Assembly (NCBI RefSeq): GCF_029892285.1
Contig: NZ_JARXVM010000027.1
Location: 1-55,946 of the forward strand
Reading direction: 5' to 3'
Length of the DNA: 55,946 nt
Source of the DNA: Rhizobium sp. SG_E_25_P2
Lineage (GTDB): Bacteria > Pseudomonadota > Alphaproteobacteria > Rhizobiales > Rhizobiaceae
The notes under the pieces are model-generated. The model ran no database searches, was not told the DNA's origin, and saw only the letters and a program-made list of their open reading frames with translations. Each line of letters opens with the position of its first letter. Position 1 is the stretch's first letter. This document shows, piece by piece, positions 8,228 through 16,137 of this stretch. The position numbers and the translations under genes are program-made.

Positions 8228-9532
8228 TTGGGACCACAGGTCGATCCTGTCACGTCTGCCGAGACGCCGCCAGCGAAGGCCGATGTGGTCATCGTGGGCG
8301 GCGGCATTATCGGGCTGAGCACGGCGCTTTTCTTGGCGCGCCGCGGTCTCTTCGTGGTCGTCTCCGAAAAGGGCGATTTCGTCGGCGAGCAATCGAGCCG
8401 CAACTGGGGCTGGGTGCGGCGCATGGGCCGCGACCCGCGCGAATTGCCGCTGATCGTCGAGTCCATGCGGATCTGGGACGACATGAATATGCTGGTTGGC
8501 GCCGATGTCGGCTTTCGCCGGACCGGCATTCTCTATCTCTGCGACCAAGAAGACGATGTCGCACATCATGTCGATTGGCTGACGCGCGCGGGCGATTTCG
8601 CCTTTGACACCAGGCTGGTGCGGGGCGCTGAACTCGCCGATCTTCTGCCCGGCGCGGCGAGAAACTGGCATGCCGCGCTTTATACAGCGAGCGACGGTCG
8701 CGCAGAGCCGCAAAAAGCAGCATCGGCGATTGCGCGAGCAGCGGCGGCTGACGGCGCTGTCCTTATGGCCAATTGCGCCGTCCGTGATATCGAGACCACC
8801 AATGGACGGGTCTCTGCAGTCTTAACCGAACATGGGCGCATTGACTGTCACACGGTAGTTGTCGCGGGCGGCGTCTGGTCGACGAAACTGCTGCGTCGTT
8901 TGAATGTGAGACTGCCGCAACTCGGCGTTCGCGCCTCGGTGCTGCGCACCAGCCCAGTCTCGGGCGGCCCCGATGGCGCAGCCTGGTGCAAGGACTTCGC
9001 CTATCGCAAGCGACTGGACGGCGGCTATACGATCGCCGACGGCAGCCAAAACCGCCATGATATCGGCGCCGACAGCTTCCGCTATTTCGCAGATTTCGTG
9101 CCAATGATGCGGCAGGAATGGGGAAGCTTCAGCCTGGGCTTACCCTCTCCGCTGACCGTGGACATCAAGGGGGAAACAGAGTTTGAACGGATGCGCACGC
9201 TCGACCCCGCGCCCTTGAACCATCGCCTGACACAGACATTTTCAGACCTGCAAAAAGCTTTCCCGATTTTTCGGGGCGCCAAAGTCGAGCAAAGCTGGGC
9301 TGGCATGATCGATGCGACACCCGATGCGATCCCGGTCATTTCCAAGGTGCAGTCGCTGCCGGGATTGGTGATCGCGACGGGATTTTCCGGCCATGGCTTC
9401 GGCATCGGACCCGGCGCGGGCAAGCTCGCCGCCGATCTGGTCACCGGCGATGCGCCGCTCGTTGACCCCACAGCCTTTCGCTACGAACGCTTCATTGACG
9501 GAACGCGGCCAAAGCCGACGACGGGGGTGTGA
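8228..9532 (+). CDS. FAD-dependent amine/D-amino-acid oxidase family protein (DAO superfamily)
   Basis: The protein has 434 residues with the DAO fold: an N-terminal GGGIIG FAD motif (about 21-26), the family segment SSRNWGWVRRMGRDPRELP (about 57-75), and a C-terminal GFSGHGFGIGPGAG that closes the FAD site. It should oxidise the amine of an amino acid or N-substituted amino acid to imine or keto acid. The start is TTG at 8228, preceded by AGGAGG at 5 nt; no ATG fits better. It lies 18 nt after the 2-oxoglutarate oxygenase gene. There is no signal peptide, so it is cytoplasmic. The substrate is unknown; an imported opine-like or methylated amino acid would fit. Confidence 0.87.
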   Translation: MGPQVDPVTSAETPPAKADVVIVGGGIIGLSTALFLARRGLFVVVSEKGDFVGEQSSRNWGWVRRMGRDPRELPLIVESMRIWDDMNMLVGADVGFRRTGILYLCDQEDDVAHHVDWLTRAGDFAFDTRLVRGAELADLLPGAARNWHAALYTASDGRAEPQKAASAIARAAAADGAVLMANCAVRDIETTNGRVSAVLTEHGRIDCHTVVVAGGVWSTKLLRRLNVRLPQLGVRASVLRTSPVSGGPDGAAWCKDFAYRKRLDGGYTIADGSQNRHDIGADSFRYFADFVPMMRQEWGSFSLGLPSPLTVDIKGETEFERMRTLDPAPLNHRLTQTFSDLQKAFPIFRGAKVEQSWAGMIDATPDAIPVISKVQSLPGLVIATGFSGHGFGIGPGAGKLAADLVTGDAPLVDPTAFRYERFIDGTRPKPTTGV

Positions 9533-9641
9533 AGCAATCGAGAATTTCCGTCCAGCGGGTCTGGACCGGAAGCCAGCGGGACCAGGCTTAAAGCGGAACC
9601 CGGCGGCGGGAGTAACAACAAAGAAGAGAGGAACGACTGAC

Positions 9642-10499
9642 ATGAAATCTTATCTGACCTATGCAGGCCTCGGCCTCGCCGCCATGATGACGGTCTGGAG
9701 CGGCAACGCTGTTTCGGCTGACATCAAGGCTTCACCCGACGTGGCGAGCAGCGGCAAGCTTTCCGTCGCCAACACGCTGGATTACGCGCCCTTCGAATAT
9801 CTCCACGCCGACGGCAAGCAGACCGGCATCATCGTCGAACTCGCCGGCGAAGTCGCCAAGCTTGTGAAGGCGGAGCTCGATATCCAGCGCACGCCCTTCC
9901 CGTCGATGATCCCGGGCCTGGCCTCCGGCCGTTTCAGAATCGCCTGGGAAACCTTCTCCGCCAATCCCGACCGCCTCAAGCAGGTCGATTTCGTGATGTT
10001 CATTAAGGCCGGCATCGCCGCCTCGACTTCGCCGGAAAAGAAGGACAGCTTTACCGGCGACATGCCGCTCTGCGGCAAGCGCATCGGCGTCTCCGCCGGC
10101 AGCGCCTCCGACTTCCTTGTCGACAAGCTCAGCAAGGATTGCGCCGACAAGGGCCAGGAAGACATCAAGAAGTCCGTCTTCAACTCCTCGACCGACATCG
10201 TCCAGGCTGTGCTGTCCGACCGTGTCGACGCCCGTATGGACGACGCCACCGCATCCAGCTATTTCGAAGTCACCAGCAAGGGCCAGCTGGTCGTGCTGCC
10301 GACGCTTTATGACGTTGCGCCGCTCGGCCTCGCCATCGCCAAGGATGACCCGGCGACCGCCGAGATGATGGTGTCCGCGCTTGCGGAGCTATTCAAGAAC
10401 GGCAAGTATCAGGAGATCTTGAACAAATACGGCATGGGCGCCTATGCGATCAAGGAGCCCTATTTCGTCAACACGATGGAATCGCTCCGCGCGGAATAA
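9642..10499 (+). CDS. ABC transporter periplasmic substrate-binding protein, polar amino acid type
   Basis: The protein has 285 residues. The N-terminal 26 or so form a Sec signal peptide with likely cleavage after VSA. The mature part is an SBP_bac_3 (HisJ/GlnH-like) bilobal binding protein, with the typical opening NTLDYAPFEYLHADGKQTGI and the hinge-region DAPMDD-like segment RVDARMDDATAS. It captures an amino acid or a related cation in the periplasm for the permease and ATPase encoded next. The ATG at 9642 was preferred over longer in-frame extensions because the signal peptide starts there and a purine-rich GAGAGGAA lies upstream. A hairpin follows the gene. Confidence 0.9.
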   Translation: MKSYLTYAGLGLAAMMTVWSGNAVSADIKASPDVASSGKLSVANTLDYAPFEYLHADGKQTGIIVELAGEVAKLVKAELDIQRTPFPSMIPGLASGRFRIAWETFSANPDRLKQVDFVMFIKAGIAASTSPEKKDSFTGDMPLCGKRIGVSAGSASDFLVDKLSKDCADKGQEDIKKSVFNSSTDIVQAVLSDRVDARMDDATASSYFEVTSKGQLVVLPTLYDVAPLGLAIAKDDPATAEMMVSALAELFKNGKYQEILNKYGMGAYAIKEPYFVNTMESLRAE

Positions 10500-10519
10500 G
10501 GCCTGAAACCGGCTCCAAG

Positions 10520-10541
10520 AGAGCCTGTTGAAAGGCTCTTT
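10520..10541 (+). terminator. Intra-operon hairpin after the binding-protein gene
   Basis: AGAGCCT (10520-10526) and AGGCTCT (10533-10539) form a 7-bp stem with a 6-nt loop, followed by a short T-rich stretch. It sits 20 nt after the binding-protein stop and 100 nt before the permease gene. This is where transporters often carry an attenuating or mRNA-stabilising hairpin to keep the binding protein in excess. Confidence 0.55.
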
Positions 10542-10639
10542 CTGAGCCGTCCAATCCATGAGCGTCGCCGGACCAACAACGGCGGCGCATCGTCGGCGTT
10601 TCAATCCAGGCGCCATCCGAGAATACCAAGGACAGAGTC

Positions 10640-11587
10640 ATGAGCACCGCCGATCCTCCCCACTCCCTCGCGCATGCGGCCATCGCCGAGCAGGTCTCGC
10701 GCCTGAAGGTCGTGCCGCAGCGGCAATACGGCATCTGGATCGGCACCGCGATCGCTCTCGTGCTGGCCGGGTTCATTATCCGCGCCTTCGCCGTCAATCC
10801 CGCCTTCGACTGGGGCACAGTGATTGGCTATATATTTCATCCTCCGATCCTGCGCGGACTGGGCACGACGCTTCTGCTCACCGTGCTGATCATGGCGGTG
10901 GCCATCGTTATCGGCGCTGTCATCGCTATCATGCGCGTGTCGCCGAGCCCGATCCTGCGCGCTTTCGCAGGCGTCTATGTCTGGTTCTTCCGTGGCGTCC
11001 CGGCGCTGATCCAGCTGATCTTCTGGTTCAACCTGTCGATCCTGGTGCGTGAGGTGTCGCTGACGGTTCCTGGCCTCGGCACATTGTTTTCCATCCGCAC
11101 CAATGACCTGATGACGCCGTTTCTCTCCGCCGTCGTCGCATTGTCGCTCTGCGAAGCAGGCTATATGGCAGAGATCATCCGGGCGGGCATCAAATCGGTT
11201 CCCTCAGGCCAAGCGGAGGCGGCGAGCGCGCTCGGCATGCCCTATCGTCTGATCCTGAAGCGCATCACACTGCCGCAAGCCATGCGCTTTGTCGTTCCGC
11301 CGACCGGCAACGAAGCCATCAATCTGCTCAAAATGACCTCGCTCGTCACCTTCATCGCCGTCGACGATCTCTTCTATTCGGCGCAAAGCATCTATGCCCG
11401 AACCTTCGAGACCATACCGCTGCTCATCGTGGTGGCCGTCTGGTATCTGGCGGTGGTCAGCATCATGTCGGTCGGCCAGCATTTCCTAGAACGTCATTTC
11501 GGTCGGAGCGACAAGAGCGAGGAGTCGCTTCTGGCGGATATTCTGGCCAAACTCATGCCCATAAGCAGGAGGCAGAGTCATGTCTGA
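10640..11587 (+). CDS. Amino-acid ABC transporter permease (HisM/GlnP type)
   Basis: The protein has 315 residues. A hydrophilic N-terminal 35 residues precede five or six membrane spans. The binding-protein-dependent transport signature [29 protein letters not shown] (about 193-221, cut here only in description) is the EAA loop that docks to the ATPase. Only one permease gene is present, so a homodimeric channel is likely. AAGGA precedes the ATG. The gene overlaps the ATPase gene by 8 nt, so the two are translationally coupled. Confidence 0.9.
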   Translation: MSTADPPHSLAHAAIAEQVSRLKVVPQRQYGIWIGTAIALVLAGFIIRAFAVNPAFDWGTVIGYIFHPPILRGLGTTLLLTVLIMAVAIVIGAVIAIMRVSPSPILRAFAGVYVWFFRGVPALIQLIFWFNLSILVREVSLTVPGLGTLFSIRTNDLMTPFLSAVVALSLCEAGYMAEIIRAGIKSVPSGQAEAASALGMPYRLILKRITLPQAMRFVVPPTGNEAINLLKMTSLVTFIAVDDLFYSAQSIYARTFETIPLLIVVAVWYLAVVSIMSVGQHFLERHFGRSDKSEESLLADILAKLMPISRRQSHV

Positions 11588-12386
11588 GGCCAGCATATCC
11601 AACCGCGACCGCTTTCAGATCCCTCCCGAATCCATGGTGTTCGCCCGAGGCGTACGAAAATCCTATGGCAACCTTGAGGTTTTGAAGGGCATCGACCTCG
11701 ATGTTCCCAGAGGCTCCGTCACCTGCATCATCGGCCCTTCGGGCTCAGGCAAGAGCACCTTCCTGCGCTGCATCAACCATCTCGAGAAGCTCTCGGGAGG
11801 CCTGCTGCTCGTGGATGGCGAATTCGTGGGTTACGATCTGGTGGGCGACAATCTCCATGAGGTGAAAGACAGGCTGCTCTGCCAGAGGCGCGCAGAAATC
11901 GGCATGCTGTTTCAATCCTTCAACCTGTTTTCCCACATGACCGTGATGGAGAACATGATCGAGGCGCCAACGCAGGTGCGCCGTATGCCCGTCGACCAAG
12001 CCCGCGCCGAAGCCGAGGTGCTGCTCAAACGCGTCGGCTTGTCCGACAAGCTCGATCGCTATCCGCGCGAACTCTCAGGCGGCCAGCAGCAACGCGTCGC
12101 CATTGCCCGCGCCATGGCGATGAAGCCGAAAGTCCTGTTGTTTGACGAACCGACCTCGGCGCTTGATCCGGAACTGGTTGGCGAAGTGCTTGGCGTCATG
12201 CGCGACCTCGCTGAAAGCGGCATGACCATGGTGGTGGTGACTCATGAAATCGGCTTCGCCAGAGAAATCGGCGACCAGTTGATCTTCATGGACCAGGGCG
12301 TGATCGTGGAGCAAGGCGATCCGCGCGTGATGATCGCCGATCCGCAATCTCCCCGCACGCGGGAATTTCTCTCACGCGTGCTCTGA
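11580..12386 (+). CDS. Amino-acid ABC transporter ATP-binding protein (GlnQ/HisP type)
   Basis: The protein has 268 residues. Walker [10 protein letters not shown], signature [14 protein letters not shown], Walker [15 protein letters not shown] and the H-loop VTHE are all intact. It powers the importer formed with the preceding permease and binding protein. The start overlaps the permease stop (ATG at 11580, TGA at 11585-11587). It is the last gene of the run beginning at 7190. An aminotransferase relic on the opposite strand follows directly. Confidence 0.92.
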   Translation: MSEASISNRDRFQIPPESMVFARGVRKSYGNLEVLKGIDLDVPRGSVTCIIGPSGSGKSTFLRCINHLEKLSGGLLLVDGEFVGYDLVGDNLHEVKDRLLCQRRAEIGMLFQSFNLFSHMTVMENMIEAPTQVRRMPVDQARAEAEVLLKRVGLSDKLDRYPRELSGGQQQRVAIARAMAMKPKVLLFDEPTSALDPELVGEVLGVMRDLAESGMTMVVVTHEIGFAREIGDQLIFMDQGVIVEQGDPRVMIADPQSPRTREFLSRVL

Positions 12387-12399
12387 TTTCCGGGCAGCG

Positions 12400-12850
12400 G
12401 GCACATGGGACAGCACGCCGCCGCGCCGGAAAAGCAACCGGCTTCGACCACGCCGACTTTTTCACGGATGAGAGCAGCGGCGTCCTGAGCTTTCAGGCCG
12501 ACGCCTTTGATGTTCGGAAACGCATCGATCGCGCCATGCGGACTTTGGCAGAATATTCCGGGCGTCTGACTCAACCGACTGACGACAAGTTCGCGCTTGC
12601 GCCGGTCTTCGTCGTCCACCAGTTTCTCTTGCAGAGCCCGGCGCAGCGCTAGTTCGCCGCGCATGTCGGATCAATGCACCCATCCGTCCCGTAGCGCCTT
12701 TACCGTGGCGTCCTTGATATGATCAGGCGCGTCATGGAAGGGTTAACCGAGTTCGAGATGAATGGGATCACGTCCCTGACTTGCTATTGCGGAGCCTTCT
12801 GAGACATTCCGAAACTCTTGGGGGGTATCTGGGTAATCCGTTTCGCAAGA
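12400..12850 (-). pseudogene. Decayed class I/II aminotransferase (stops and large internal deletion)
   Basis: Read leftward in one frame this region gives the N-terminal motif QGRDPIHLELG, a stop where GEPDF is expected, then HDAPDHIKDATVKALRDGWVH, another stop where Y is expected, then SDMRGELALRRALQEKL. It continues directly with a C-terminal segment, RRKRELVVSRLSQTPGI, HGAIDAFPNIKG, and VGVVEAGCFSG. These are the start and end of a PLP aminotransferase of the aspartate aminotransferase fold. The middle, about 200 residues with the PLP lysine, is missing and there are two in-frame stops, so it is not functional. It occupies most of an otherwise gene-free gap. The ends given are approximate. 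Confidence 0.75.
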
Positions 12851-12928
12851 CGTGGCATGTCTGATCTCCAACATTGGCGTTTGGAACGGCGAACCGCGTC
12901 TTGATTTGGATCCAGCAGCTCTTGCGCG

Positions 12929-12938
12929 TTTGATCAAA
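12929..12938. promoter_or_regulatory. TTTGATCAAA palindrome upstream of the GntR gene
   Basis: This 10-bp palindrome lies 84 nt before the GntR start. The same core occurs again at 13868-13877, just before the next gene. Two copies flanking a GntR gene within 1 kb suggest its operator; this is inferred. Confidence 0.45.
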
Positions 12939-12970
12939 TGATGCCGCGCCTTGTTTTTCAAGGTTCTGAC

Positions 12971-12995
12971 AGATAGATTTTCGCCGCAGGCGAAA
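12971..12995. repeat. Short hairpin repeat (AGATTTTCGCC-GCA-GGCGAAA)
   Basis: TTTCGCC (12979-12985) pairs with GGCGAAA (12989-12995) around GCA. The element closely matches the tandem hairpins at 55732-55787 (AGATTTTTGCCGCAGGC), with compensating C-G/T-A changes in the stem. It is probably a dispersed intergenic palindrome of this genome. Confidence 0.5.
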
Positions 12996-13021
12996 CTGAC
13001 CTACCTGAAAAGGGATACGCA

Positions 13022-13711
13022 TTGGCTTTGGACGAGAATTTCGGCCCGGTTCTGGGGAGGGTCACAGTTCAGGACGCCGTTTACGTAAAGCTGCGAGAGG
13101 CCCTGCTTCTCGGCCGTTTCGATCCGGGTCAAGTGCTGACCATCGCATCACTTTCGCAATCGTTCGACACCAGCCACATGCCCGTCCGCGAAGCTTTGCG
13201 ACGGCTTGCCGCCGAAAATGCGCTTGAAGTCGCCCGCAACGGTTCCGCTCGCGTGCCAGCCGTCAGCTCCGCCCGCCTCGACGACCTCTGCCGCGCACGC
13301 GCTTCCATAGAGGGACTCGCCACGGAACTGGCGGCGCAATTGATTTCCATTGAGGAAATCGACGCGTTGGAGGGCGTGGTTGCCGCGCATGAACTCTGCG
13401 CCCAAAACGGCCAGGTGTACGAAATGCTGAGCGTCAATCGTGAATTCCACTATCGGATCTATAGCGCGTCGAGATCGGAAGTGCTCACCCAGCTCATCGA
13501 CACGCTTTGGCTGCGCTACGGCCCCTATATGCGCATGCTCCCGGCCTATGTCGCCCCGCGCATGGCCACCGAAGACTTTCGATCCTACACCGTTCATCAC
13601 CGCAGGATCATCGCGGCTATGCGCCAGCGCGACGCGGTGCGCGCGCGCGAGGAAATGGTTGCAGATATCAGAGACACGCAGGATCTCTTGCGCAGACTTA
13701 TCGACAATTGA
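13022..13711 (+). CDS. GntR-family regulator, FadR/FCD subfamily
   Basis: The protein has 229 residues. The N-terminal winged helix (about 15-80) contains YVKLREALLLGRFDPGQ and the recognition segment MPVREALRRLAAENALEV. The C-terminal all-helical FCD domain carries metal-ligand-like histidines (NREFHYRIY; YTVHHRRI). It likely represses the adjacent kynureninase-like gene or an amino-acid pathway and responds to a carboxylate. The start is TTG at 13022, with GGGA 6 nt upstream; no ATG is available near the expected N-terminus. Palindromes TTTGATCAAA occur both upstream of it and before the next gene. Confidence 0.88.
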   Translation: MALDENFGPVLGRVTVQDAVYVKLREALLLGRFDPGQVLTIASLSQSFDTSHMPVREALRRLAAENALEVARNGSARVPAVSSARLDDLCRARASIEGLATELAAQLISIEEIDALEGVVAAHELCAQNGQVYEMLSVNREFHYRIYSASRSEVLTQLIDTLWLRYGPYMRMLPAYVAPRMATEDFRSYTVHHRRIIAAMRQRDAVRAREEMVADIRDTQDLLRRLIDN

Positions 13712-13866
13712 GGCCGCCGCCACCCTACCGGGCTCCCTGGCGCCGATGACAAAAAGCTGGGAACTAAGTTGATGTTTTTTATATATTTTTTAGGAATAAA
13801 AATATTCTTCCGCCAGTTCAAAATTCCTCCCGCAGACCAGATTGACGAAAAGTCCCCAATATGATC

Positions 13867-13878
13867 TTTTGATCAAAA
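13867..13878. promoter_or_regulatory. TTTTGATCAAAA palindrome before the PLP-enzyme gene
   Basis: A perfect 12-bp palindrome lies 15 nt upstream of the ATG at 13894, at the end of an AT-rich intergenic region that also holds GAATA-AAAA-TATTC. It shares its core with the site at 12929-12938. A GntR operator that blocks initiation is inferred. Confidence 0.5.
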
Positions 13879-13893
13879 TAGTTGAGGCTTGAA

Positions 13894-15033
13894 ATGTCCA
13901 GGTACTTTCTCTTCCACTCCATCGGAACCTTTCCGGGCAAAGCAGAACAGATGAGCGAAGCGTTGTCGCGCTTTTCGCAGATCTGGTCTGCGGAAGACGA
14001 CGGCCAGTGGCCGGCAGCGCTCGCGGAACGTCAAGCCTTCATTGACGCCTGGCGTAGTGTAATCGGCGCCCCCCCGGGCTCGGTGACGACGGCCGAGAAC
14101 GTCACGACAGCGCTCTTCAGTTTGGTTGGCGGACTGCCCGCGAACCGGTTGCGCGGCAAGCGCCTGCTCGTGGCGGCAGATTGTTTCCCTAGCCTGCATT
14201 TCCTCTTGGCCGGCATAGCGCGGAGGTTCGACTTCGTCCTCGATACGGTGCCTTTCCGTCCAGGCGAGGCCTGGGTTCGCGACGAGGACTTCATTGCCCA
14301 TTGGCGAGAAGATGTCGGTCTCGCGCTCCTGACTTTCGTTTCCTCGACCACATCGCACCGCGTGGATGTTGAGCGGTTGGCGGCGCATGGGCGCGCGATG
14401 GGATCGGTCGTCGGCATCGACATTACGCAAGGCGTCGGCGTCGTTCCCTTTTCCGTGGCGGCCGACACTGTCGATTTCGTCGTTTCCACATCGCTTAAAT
14501 GGCTGTGCGGCGCATCAGGCGCCGGCGTTCTTTATGTTCGCCCCGACCTGCTCATGGACTGCCAGCCCGAACTGCGCGGCTGGTTCAGCCAGGAAAACCC
14601 CTTCTCCTGGGATCTCGACAAGTTCCACTACGCTGGCGACGCGCGTCGCTTCGATCACGGCACGCCTTCGATCCTGGCCTCAGTCGCTTCGCTTCCAGGC
14701 CTCAATTGGGTGATCGCGCGTGGGGTTGACGCCATCAGGGCCAACAATCTCGAAGCCGCCCACAAGATTATCGGTCACGCTCGGGATCTCGGCTGGAAGA
14801 TCGCGTCGCCTGTTAACGACGACGAACGCGGAGGCAGCGTCATGCTGACGCTGCCCTCGACGGTCGAGCCCACAGCGGTGATCTCGGCGCTCCGGGCTGA
14901 GGCGATCTATTGCGACGCGCGCGGCAGCACCATGCGGCTTTCGCCAGGCGCAGTGACGTCCGAAAGCGCCGTCGATGAGCTTTTCACTGCGCTTGAACAT
15001 ATTGCGCCGAAGGGAAGCAGCACGCGCGCATGA
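13894..15033 (+). CDS. Class V aminotransferase-fold PLP enzyme (kynureninase-like)
   Basis: The protein has 379 residues. The fold is recognisable from the cofactor loop TTAENVTTALFSL, the PLP-ring aspartate segment VGIDITQGVGVVP, and the Schiff-base lysine segment STSLKWLCGASGAGVLYV, near the middle. Family members include kynureninase and cysteine desulfurase-like enzymes; the D-x-x-Q and SLKW pattern is nearer to kynureninases. No tryptophan pathway gene is adjacent, so the reaction is not assigned. The start is the ATG at 13894, with GAGG 6 nt before. It follows the GntR gene on the same strand after 182 nt of AT-rich DNA and has its own promoter region. A hairpin follows the stop. Confidence 0.75.
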   Translation: MSRYFLFHSIGTFPGKAEQMSEALSRFSQIWSAEDDGQWPAALAERQAFIDAWRSVIGAPPGSVTTAENVTTALFSLVGGLPANRLRGKRLLVAADCFPSLHFLLAGIARRFDFVLDTVPFRPGEAWVRDEDFIAHWREDVGLALLTFVSSTTSHRVDVERLAAHGRAMGSVVGIDITQGVGVVPFSVAADTVDFVVSTSLKWLCGASGAGVLYVRPDLLMDCQPELRGWFSQENPFSWDLDKFHYAGDARRFDHGTPSILASVASLPGLNWVIARGVDAIRANNLEAAHKIIGHARDLGWKIASPVNDDERGGSVMLTLPSTVEPTAVISALRAEAIYCDARGSTMRLSPGAVTSESAVDELFTALEHIAPKGSSTRA

Positions 15034-15076
15034 CATGAGAACCACCGCGCCCTGATGGACGCGAACCGCCCCACCT

Positions 15077-15119
15077 ATGGTTAACCATTTGAAAAGCGGG
15101 TGTTTATGCCGCTTTTCAA
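15077..15119. terminator. Convergent hairpin pair between the PLP gene and rpiR-like gene
   Basis: A 12-bp palindrome ATGGTTAACCAT (15077-15088) is followed by an 11-bp stem TTGAAAAGCGG (15089-15099) / CCGCTTTTCAA (15109-15119) with a 9-nt loop. It lies between convergent stops at 15033 and 15161. The stem has A/T-rich ends that could serve both strands. Confidence 0.6.
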
Positions 15120-15160
15120 GGTAAAAAGAGCCGGATTATTCGCGGTCAGTGGCGATGACT

Positions 15161-16006
15161 TCAGAAAATATTGAGCCGCCGCATCAGGATTTGCCAGCGG
15201 TCCAGCCGCAACGTGCTGGCGCCATGATTGCTGCGGGCGACGGCATCGACGAGCACATTCAGGATCAGCGTCAGGGCGACTGTCGACTCGATGAACAGTC
15301 CCGAGCCGGACGCTGCAAACATCGTGTGGTCGGCGACATCATGCGCCCAGTCACAGAATTCATCGCTGATGACGATCACCTTGATGCCGTTTTCCTTGGC
15401 GATCTGCGCCACTTTCAAACCGTCATTGGCATAGGGAACGCCGTCGATCAGAATTAGAACCAACGGCTTCGGACTGGGGTCGCCGATAAAGGACAGCCAT
15501 TCCCCGAGCATATCGTCATGGGCGGACATGAAGCGGACATTGTCTCGGGCGAGAGCCAGGCGGCGAGAAAAATCCTCGGCTGTGCCGCGCAATGCCTGAA
15601 AACCCGTCACGAAGATCTGCTCCGCGATGGTCGCGGTTTCCACAAGTTCGCGCCAGGGCGCGCCCTTGAATTCCACGAACAGCCGTTCGATGGAGCGGAT
15701 CTCATTCTCGCGCACCTCTGCGTAAATGTCGGGCGAAGCAGCGCTTTCGCTCTCGTCTGACAGATGCCTCTCGTTGACTGCCTCGACTTTCAGCTCAAGC
15801 TTCAGGCCGGCAATGCTTTTATAGCCAGCCCGGCGCAGGAAACGGCTGACGGAGATTTCGCTGACCGATACCTTGCGCGCCAGCGAACTGCCGGTTTCGA
15901 AAGGAATCTGGTCGATATGCGCGATAATGAAATGCGCAATTCTGGCCTCGGTCGGCGTCAATTCTGGAAGCAGCGATTGAAATTTTCGGATTGTGGTTGC
16001 GGACAT
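15161..16006 (-). CDS. RpiR/MurR-family regulator (HTH_6 and SIS domains)
   Basis: The protein has 281 residues. An N-terminal helix-turn-helix (about 1-75, with LARKVSVSEISVSRFLRRAGY) is joined to a SIS domain (about 120-265; ILIDGVPYANDGLKVAQIAKENGIKVIVISD). SIS domains bind phosphosugars or related ligands. The ATG at 16006 matches the family start; a longer frame to 16099 would add a hydrophobic tail unlike the family. It is divergent from the peptide-transport operon and probably controls it from the shared 131-nt region. Since the target imports peptides or amides, the ligand may not be a sugar phosphate. Confidence 0.87.
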   Translation of the reverse strand: MSATTIRKFQSLLPELTPTEARIAHFIIAHIDQIPFETGSSLARKVSVSEISVSRFLRRAGYKSIAGLKLELKVEAVNERHLSDESESAASPDIYAEVRENEIRSIERLFVEFKGAPWRELVETATIAEQIFVTGFQALRGTAEDFSRRLALARDNVRFMSAHDDMLGEWLSFIGDPSPKPLVLILIDGVPYANDGLKVAQIAKENGIKVIVISDEFCDWAHDVADHTMFAASGSGLFIESTVALTLILNVLVDAVARSNHGASTLRLDRWQILMRRLNIF

Positions 16007-16052
16007 CAATGTCGCGGCTTCGCCGCCTCCGGTTGAGACAGAAATATACCAT

Positions 16053-16068
16053 AATAATGTTATTGACA
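16053..16068 (+). promoter_or_regulatory. Inverted repeat overlapping a TTGACA -35 box
   Basis: AATAA (16053-16057) and TTATT (16060-16064) form an inverted repeat that runs into TTGACA (16063-16068), a consensus -35 hexamer about 70 nt before the dppA-like start. The -10 is poor (GATTGT after 17 nt). Repression or activation by the divergent RpiR protein at this point is inferred. Confidence 0.4.
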
Positions 16069-16137
16069 GAAGTAAACGCCAAGAAGATTGTTTACCCATA
16101 AATGAGCAATGAAAACATTCGCCATAGGGGAACTACA

